DNA from: Clostridiales bacterium
Lineage (GTDB): Bacteria > Bacillota_A > Clostridia > Lachnospirales > Lachnospiraceae
DNA: 18,979 bases
NCBI GenBank assembly: GCA_030154385.1
Contig: JASKJZ010000011.1
Location: forward strand, 1 to 18,979
Direction: 5' to 3'
Shown here: positions 14,694-18,979 of the stretch, one piece after another
Numbering within the stretch: the first letter of the stretch is position 1
How the letters are laid out: the number at the start of each line of letters is the position of its first letter
The notes under the pieces: model-generated
Databases searched by the model: none
What the model saw: the letters and a program-made list of their open reading frames with translations, nothing else
What the model was told of the DNA's origin: nothing
Made by a program: the position numbers and the translations under genes

Positions 14694-14807
14694 ATGCATT
14701 CCTCCTTATTGTGTGTGTATAAAACCATAAAAAAAGAACCATCTGTCGCCAAATGACTCTGTCTTACCTTCCTCATCAAAAGAAATATTGGATTGCATAA
14801 AATTGCA

Positions 14808-14846
14808 CCAAAAAAGAGAGGTTATGAAGACATAATCCACTTTTGG
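14808..14846 (-). terminator. Terminator/attenuator hairpin in the ABC-F leader
   Basis: On the minus strand GGATTATG (14838-14831), TCTT loop and CATAACC (14826-14820) form a stem with one bulged A, followed by TCTC and six T (14815-14810). It lies about 130 bases before the ABC-F start, so it would stop transcription early. CCAAAA (14846-14841) can also pair with TTTTGG (14813-14808). CAAAAGT (14845-14839) is perfectly complementary to ACTTTTG (14914-14908), just after the mini-ORF, giving an alternative fold that would disturb the base of the hairpin. Confidence 0.55.
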
Positions 14847-14917
14847 CAACATGAATCAATCGATATGTATGTTTAACACCACACATCGTTAGCTTATTCT
14901 CATGCTTCAAAAGTAAA

Positions 14918-14929
14918 TTATAGCTTCAT
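14918..14929 (-). other. Three-codon leader ORF (Met-Lys-Leu) upstream of ABC-F
   Basis: ATG AAG CTA TAA at 14929-14918 is preceded by AGAGGTG five bases upstream, a stronger ribosome site than needed by chance. It lies about 30 bases after the predicted start of transcription and just before ACTTTTG, which can pair downstream. Very short leader ORFs with a strong ribosome site are typical of ribosome-mediated attenuation of antibiotic-resistance genes. Confidence 0.55.
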
Positions 14930-14961
14930 CCTTTCACCTCTCTCTACGTTATCTGTTTTCC

Positions 14962-14990
14962 ACTATATCACAAGTATTTTCTCTTTTCAA
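14962..14990 (-). promoter_or_regulatory. Promoter of the ABC-F gene
   Basis: TTGAAA (14990-14985) and TATAGT (14967-14962) are spaced by 17 bases on the minus strand, giving a leader of about 260 nt before ATG 14693. The rest of this 313-base gene-free stretch is the leader with the mini-ORF and hairpin. Confidence 0.7.
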
Positions 14991-15006
14991 CAATAAAAAT
15001 AGATTC

Positions 15007-15768
15007 CTATAATTTCTTATACTGTGTACAGGTTTTCTTATTATACTGAATGGCATTTTGCGGGCAAATATTGATACATCGCATACAAAAAATACAATTC
15101 TTGCCAAACTGCGGTTTCCCCTTTTGCATGGTTATGTTACCCTTTGGACATTTTGCTGCACAAATGCCACAGGATACACAGGCCTCTGAGGCGCTGTATT
15201 TCATAGCAAAGATAGGAAATAGCTTCGTAAATACGACGCCTGATAGATGGGTTCCCTTTCGATAAAGAAAACTTGGATGTTCCTTATTTTCTCTTCCTGC
15301 TAAAAAGTCTCCCACCAAGGGTTTTAAATCCTCAGTCAGCTTTTTTAGATTTTTCTTAATTTTTTCAGAATCGGTTCCTGGAAAAGCGCCAAATATCACC
15401 ATGTTATTTGCAATTTGAAAGCTTTTTGTCACAGTGACCTTATAATTTCTTGTTCTCAAAATTTTCTCTAGCTTACTAAAATCAGTCTGCAAGTAAGCTG
15501 CCTGTGTTCCATATATCATGGTGGAAATTGTTCTTTGGCTCGGTACCAGTTTTTTTTCTATGGATTGAATAAAATCAAGAACAGGGTATTCGTAATATTT
15601 TGGACATCCAAGCACCAAGAAATCAAAATTTACTGTGTTAAGCTCATCAAGCTCCTCGATTGACTGACTAACTGCCTCCACTCCAAATTCCTTCATAACT
15701 TGTTCTATTTTTCTCGCAACATAAGCAGTGTTTCCTGTCCCACTAAAATAAACAATCAAAGCTTTCAT
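15007..15768 (-). CDS. EFR1-type flavodoxin/2[4Fe-4S] ferredoxin fusion protein (second copy)
   Basis: The 253-residue protein starts with a flavodoxin fold (I-V-Y-F-S-G-T-G-N-T at 5-14, FMN phosphate loop; L-V-L-G-C-P-K-Y-Y-E at 51-60) and ends with two [4Fe-4S] motifs, C197, C200, C203, C207 and C225, C228, C231, C235. It shares the layout, but not close sequence, with the protein at 6344-7222. ATG 15768 lies one base beyond the stop codon of the antiporter gene, and its GGAGG is inside that gene, so the two are translationally coupled. It is a likely electron carrier. A link to ion transport is suggested only by the operon. Confidence 0.88.
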   Translation of the reverse strand: MKALIVYFSGTGNTAYVARKIEQVMKEFGVEAVSQSIEELDELNTVNFDFLVLGCPKYYEYPVLDFIQSIEKKLVPSQRTISTMIYGTQAAYLQTDFSKLEKILRTRNYKVTVTKSFQIANNMVIFGAFPGTDSEKIKKNLKKLTEDLKPLVGDFLAGRENKEHPSFLYRKGTHLSGVVFTKLFPIFAMKYSASEACVSCGICAAKCPKGNITMQKGKPQFGKNCIFCMRCINICPQNAIQYNKKTCTQYKKL

Positions 15769-15769
15769 G

Positions 15770-16993
15770 TCACTGATCCTCCAAAATCAAACCAAGCTTT
15801 TTCGCCCATGGTTTTGCTGTCGTTGCCTGAACAAATAAGGTAATACCTATCGTCATAAACACGACGGCTGATACAATTTCTGCATGTGCGACTTTATTAC
15901 TTACGATGACGCTCGACAATGCAGCCGGAATAACACCCGTTTCCCTAACCCACATCATGAATAAGATTTCATTTTTCTTCCATTCCAGCTTTCGATCTAG
16001 CTTGGTACAAACCAATACGCAGATTGGCCGTGCAACAAATACTAATATGAGAACAACCAAAAGTCCCTGCTTCCAATAGGTGATAATAGCATGAAAATCG
16101 ACATGCATACCTAACACAATAAAAATTGCAATCTTCATAATGGAAACAACCGTTTCCCTCACATGTGTCTGTATCTCATACTCTTGTTCTGGTACCCATA
16201 AATTAAACTTTTTCTTATTCCCGCAAATCAAACCTGCGATAAATGCGGACATATACCCACTTCCGCCAATTGCTTCTGCAAGCGTAAAGGAGGCCAGAAC
16301 CGCAATGAGTGATATGATTGGTGCAAATTCAGAAAACAGGCCAAATTTATTATCCGAAACACTAGTCGAAAAAAGAAGTCCAACGCCTACACCTACCATT
16401 GCTCCAAACACAATCATGCGAATCAAGTCAAGCAAATCCGTTTGAACAGAAAAGCTTCCCGAGCGAATAATCATTAAAACGGTCAGCACAAGAACCGCAC
16501 CAACAGCATCATTAAAAGCAGATTCACTGATGATGGTCTGCTTTACTCGCTTTACAATATTGATCCGTTGAAAAATAGGAACCAACGCCGCAGGATCCGT
16601 TGATGCCGTTACCGCACCAATTAACATTCCATATATCATAGGAATCTGAAAAATCTTCGATGCCGCAAAGCCTACAATTAGCATAGAGAGCACAACACCA
16701 AGCGTTGCTAATAAAAAAACGGTCAGTTTTATCTCTTTCAAGACCTTTAGCTTAATCTCACGACCTCCATCATACAAAATAAAAGCAGCACCAAAGGTCA
16801 AGATAAATTGATTGACGCTTGAGTAAGTTGCTACATTTGCAATATTTAAAACGGTAGGACCTATGATGACTCCAGCAATTAAGTATAGCACGATGTCAGG
16901 AAGCCTCAACCATTTGCTTAATTTGGAAGAAACGATACCAACAAATAATATAATTGCAGGTATTGCAAACATTGATAGATTTAAGTTTTCCAT
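15770..16993 (-). CDS. Cation/proton antiporter, CPA1 (NhaP-like) type
   Basis: The 407-residue protein has about 12 membrane segments. It begins with the half-repeat L-R-L-P-D-I-V-L-Y-L-I-A-G-V-I-I-G-P (29-46) and has the core motifs T-A-S-T-D-P-A-A-L-V-P-I (129-140) and S-E-S-A-F-N-D-A-V-G (156-165) with the N161-D162 pair of the ion-binding site. It likely exchanges Na+ or K+ for H+. There is no C-terminal TrkA-N or TrkA-C domain, so it is a bare transport unit. ATG 16993 is chosen because AAAGGA lies 6 bases upstream; an earlier in-frame start at 17020 has none. It leads a two-gene operon with the EFR1-type gene, from the promoter at 17043-17070. Confidence 0.9.
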   Translation of the reverse strand: MENLNLSMFAIPAIILFVGIVSSKLSKWLRLPDIVLYLIAGVIIGPTVLNIANVATYSSVNQFILTFGAAFILYDGGREIKLKVLKEIKLTVFLLATLGVVLSMLIVGFAASKIFQIPMIYGMLIGAVTASTDPAALVPIFQRINIVKRVKQTIISESAFNDAVGAVLVLTVLMIIRSGSFSVQTDLLDLIRMIVFGAMVGVGVGLLFSTSVSDNKFGLFSEFAPIISLIAVLASFTLAEAIGGSGYMSAFIAGLICGNKKKFNLWVPEQEYEIQTHVRETVVSIMKIAIFIVLGMHVDFHAIITYWKQGLLVVLILVFVARPICVLVCTKLDRKLEWKKNEILFMMWVRETGVIPAALSSVIVSNKVAHAEIVSAVVFMTIGITLFVQATTAKPWAKKLGLILEDQ

Positions 16994-17042
16994 ATATAAT
17001 CCTTTCTCATCTTTTAACAAGCCAGTGAATGCCTGCTTTTAT

Positions 17043-17070
17043 ATTATACGGAAAACCAATAGCATTTCAA
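17043..17070 (-). promoter_or_regulatory. Promoter of the antiporter operon
   Basis: TTGAAA (17070-17065) and a perfect TATAAT (17048-17043) are spaced by 16 bases on the minus strand, about 50 bases before ATG 16993. Beyond it, up to 17134, the sequence is very T-rich on the plus strand, and I see no other gene. Confidence 0.7.
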
Positions 17071-17134
17071 GTGTTTTCTTTGCTTTTCGTCATTTTTTTT
17101 ATTTTTTTCACATTTAATTCTTTATGATATTTTT

Positions 17135-18021
17135 TTAACACAATATGTGTATGTTTTTAACCCCATTCACGTATTGCAATGCCTCTTCTATCTCAATTAA
17201 TGTTAACCGTTCCTGCATCCATTCATTGGGAGAATGAATGGCTAAAAGCAAGTGATTTCTTTTATCACGAAATAGCATTCCATGACCTCCATCCTTATCG
17301 CAAAGCGGTTCCCTTTGATGTTCCCAAGGCCCATATATTCCTGTTTTTGAATAGGAAACCCCAACCGCATATCCTTTCTTGCTGTAGCTTGACCAAATCA
17401 TTGCGATTGTTTTGTCATGCAAAGGAAGAATAAATGGCCCATCGGTCACATAGCCTTTCACTCCAAATCCTTCGTTAATTACTGTCCATTCTGCCTCAGA
17501 ACCCGGAAGAGGACGACTGGTTCTCCTTCCAAATTCATCATATCTTCCGAAAGCCTTGCAATACAAATCTCCCCATCTATAACCTGTGTCCACTCATGGC
17601 AAAATATTAAAAAACATTGATTGTCCTCCCAGTATAGGGTTCCATCTAAGCAGTCCCACTCCTTTGGTGTAATCGCAGCATTCTTAATCGGTAAAAAGGG
17701 GCCTTCCGGACTTCTTGCACATAAAAGCTGCACCCCTCTTCTTCCATTTCCCTTAAAGCTTGCACTCATGTAATAGCATTCCTTATATTCGTATACCTCC
17801 GGTGCCCAAAAATTCTCTTCTCCCCAAAAATTTTCTTCTGCATGGAAGACTTCAAATGGTCCTTCAAATGTCTCCAGATCTTTGCTTCGATACATCATAA
17901 AACCACTGCCTTTTCCACTCCAGGTGTTCCTATCCGTTGAACCGTATAAATAATAAAGGTCATCCTTACAAAAAACGAAGGGATCCCGAATTCGAATATC
18001 ATTTCGTCCTAGTTGATTCAT
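17135..18021 (-). pseudogene. GH43-like glycoside hydrolase, broken by one frameshift
   Basis: From ATG 18021 (AAAGGA 8 bases upstream) the frame reads a family-43-like five-bladed beta-propeller: R-I-R-D-P-F-V with the base D13, Y-Y-L-Y-G-S-T, E-N-F-W-A-P-E-V-Y, L-D-G-T-L-Y with D126 and C-H-E-W. It ends early at 17479 after G-E-P-V-V-L-F-R. The homology goes on in the next frame from S-E-A-E-W-T-V-I-N-E-G to the stop at 17135. One base is missing near 17499-17506; restoring it gives 295 residues, a full-length protein. The enzyme type would cut arabinose- or xylose-containing glycans. The neighbouring permease remnant upstream on the same strand shows it belonged to a sugar operon. A sequencing error is possible. 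Confidence 0.8.
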
Positions 18022-18042
18022 ATGCGCATCCTTTCCGTTTTA

Positions 18043-18064
18043 TTAGCCTTTTACCGCACCAGCT
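18043..18064 (-). pseudogene. Last codons of a sugar ABC-transporter permease (remnant)
   Basis: On the minus strand GCT-GGT-GCG-GTA-AAA-GGC-TAA reads A-G-A-V-K-G-stop, the common end of carbohydrate ABC permeases of the MalG/UgpE type (...T-A-G-A-V-K-G). It ends 21 bases before the GH43-like gene, as in many sugar operons. Upstream of it the permease homology stops at 18064, where kinase sequence on the other strand begins. The match is only six residues, so the call leans on context. Confidence 0.45.
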
Positions 18065-18388
18065 CTCAAGCACGGAATCAATGACCGTCAGGTGGATGGA
18101 CTTCTATCCATCTCGTATGAAAAAAAAGGCAGCAATCTGCACATTAGCATCAAAGATAATGGCCGAGGAATCTCTGCCTTAAGGCAAAGCGAAATATTAT
18201 CACATAATCAAAATAAAAATGCGGGGCATATTGGTATCTATAATATCCGTGAACGGATTCAATTGTATTTTGGTTCTGAATATGATATCCGAATTGACAG
18301 TATAGAAAATGAGTATACGAAGTTTGAACTGATCATTCCATTAATTGAGAAAGAGGATTTTTATTATGATAAAGGTATTATTAGTTGA
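18062..18388 (+). pseudogene. Sensor histidine kinase (YesM/LytS type), only the C-terminal ATPase part
   Basis: The frame has A-L-K-H-G, the N-box of YesM-type kinases, at its very beginning (18062), then D-N-G-R-G-I (G1 box) and G-H-I-G-I-Y-N-I-R-E-R-I (G2 box), and ends at TGA 18388 after 108 residues. The sensor, membrane and phosphorylated-His parts are missing, and an in-frame TAG lies at 18044-18046. Translation could only start at GTG 18092, inside the ATPase domain. The protein cannot be a working kinase. The gene overlaps the response regulator by 23 bases, the usual coupling in such pairs. Confidence 0.8.
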
Positions 18389-18979
18389 TGATGAAATACT
18401 TGTACGTACCAATATAAAATTAATGCTGCAAGACTTTTCCGATCGTATCTGCATCTGCGGCGAAGCCTCTAACGGTCAGGAAGCGCTATCACTTATTCCT
18501 CGTTTGCAGCCTGATGTCATCCTGTCGGATATGATGATGCCTATCATGAATGGCGTTGTCCTCTGCGAACAAGTGCATAAAAATTTTCCAGATATCGCTT
18601 TTATTGCACTCAGTAATTACGACGACTTTGAATTTGTGCGCGGCACGCTAAAAAGCGGTGGCATTGATTATTTGCTTAAGCATACACTCGATGCAAAAAC
18701 CTTATCCCCCATCTTATTAAAATTGGACAAAAAAGATCAAAATGCTGCAAAGACAATCTCCTACAGCGAAAATTCAATCAATGCACTTCGAGAAAAATTT
18801 GTCTTGGATCTATTCGGACGGATGTTTTATACAAGAGACGATATTTTGTATCATCTGAATGCATTATATATCCGTCTTGATGTAACTCAGGTGCAACCTC
18901 TTTTAATGCGCATTGATAATTATGCTCAGCTTCTGGATAAGCAAGATGCCAACAAACGTCGTATTGTTGAGTTTTCTAT
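18366..18979 (+). CDS. YesN-like response regulator, N-terminal part (runs off window)
   Basis: From ATG 18366 the 204 residues in the window hold a full receiver domain: acidic pair D8-D9 in L-L-V-D-D-E, phosphate-accepting D55 in V-I-L-S-D-M-M-M-P, and the conserved Lys in Y-L-L-K-H. The linker typical of YesN proteins follows (S-I-N-A-L-R-E-K-F-V-L-D-L-F-G). An AraC-type DNA-binding domain is expected beyond the right edge but is not visible. It pairs with the kinase remnant upstream. With the kinase broken, its phosphorylation would depend on another source. It probably once controlled the sugar operon with the GH43-like gene. Confidence 0.88.
   Translation, partial: MIKVLLVDDEILVRTNIKLMLQDFSDRICICGEASNGQEALSLIPRLQPDVILSDMMMPIMNGVVLCEQVHKNFPDIAFIALSNYDDFEFVRGTLKSGGIDYLLKHTLDAKTLSPILLKLDKKDQNAAKTISYSENSINALREKFVLDLFGRMFYTRDDILYHLNALYIRLDVTQVQPLLMRIDNYAQLLDKQDANKRRIVEFS

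Noticed and set aside
18092..18388. A complete small ATPase-like protein starting at GTG 18092
   Set aside because: The kinase homology begins earlier at 18062 with the N-box, so the frame is a remnant and not a small gene of its own.
1..18979. CRISPR array, insertion sequence, transposase, tRNA or rRNA
   Set aside because: I saw no regularly spaced repeats, no transposase-like frame with terminal repeats, and no tRNA- or rRNA-like sequence.

Overview
The window looks like chromosomal DNA of a low- to mid-GC Gram-positive anaerobe, probably a Clostridia/Lachnospiraceae-type Firmicute. The evidence is strong AGGAGG ribosome sites, sigma-A-like promoters, a SufCBDSU-type Fe-S operon with SufU, flavodoxin-ferredoxin (EFR1-type) proteins, a MutS2-like protein and an Lsa-like ABC-F protein. 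The taxon is inferred from gene content and style only.

Layout. Positions 1-3147 hold the tail of a MATE exporter (+), a TauE/SafE permease (-), an AraC-type regulator (+), and a VOC/glyoxalase protein downstream of an MBL-fold hydrolase (-). Positions 3148-5392 hold a MutS2-like ATPase without the Smr domain. It is preceded by a leader of about 315 nt with a strong promoter, a domain closed by a 9-bp helix, and a 10-bp GC-rich hairpin. Positions 5410-6317 hold a TetR regulator and a small zinc-ribbon protein, with a perfect palindrome just downstream of the -10. Positions 6344-12828 hold a suf operon read on the minus strand: a MarR-type regulator with a cysteine-rich tail, then sufC, sufB, sufD, sufS, sufU, and then an EFR1-type flavodoxin/ferredoxin protein. 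Its promoter carries two MarR-like operators. sufB as written is out of frame with its natural start codon because of a run of 11 A directly after ATG-G.

Positions 12926-14990 hold a tiny two-helix membrane protein (+), then an Lsa-like ABC-F protein (-) with a leader that carries a three-codon ORF and a terminator hairpin. Positions 15007-17070 hold a two-gene operon of a CPA1-type cation/proton antiporter and a second EFR1-type protein, one base apart. Positions 17135-18979 look like the eroded remains of a sugar-utilisation locus: a frameshifted GH43-like glycosidase, the last codons of a sugar ABC permease, a histidine kinase that begins inside its N-box, and an intact start of a YesN-like response regulator. 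The permease and kinase remnants meet at a 4-bp AGCT, as expected if a deletion removed the middle of a divergent ABC-transporter/two-component locus.

The items most worth following up are the Cys-rich MarR as a candidate Fe-S sensor for suf, the A11 tract in sufB, the structured leader of the MutS2-like gene, the ABC-F attenuator, and the 18061-18064 junction. Two frameshifts and one junction in 19 kb mean that sequencing or assembly error has to be excluded first.
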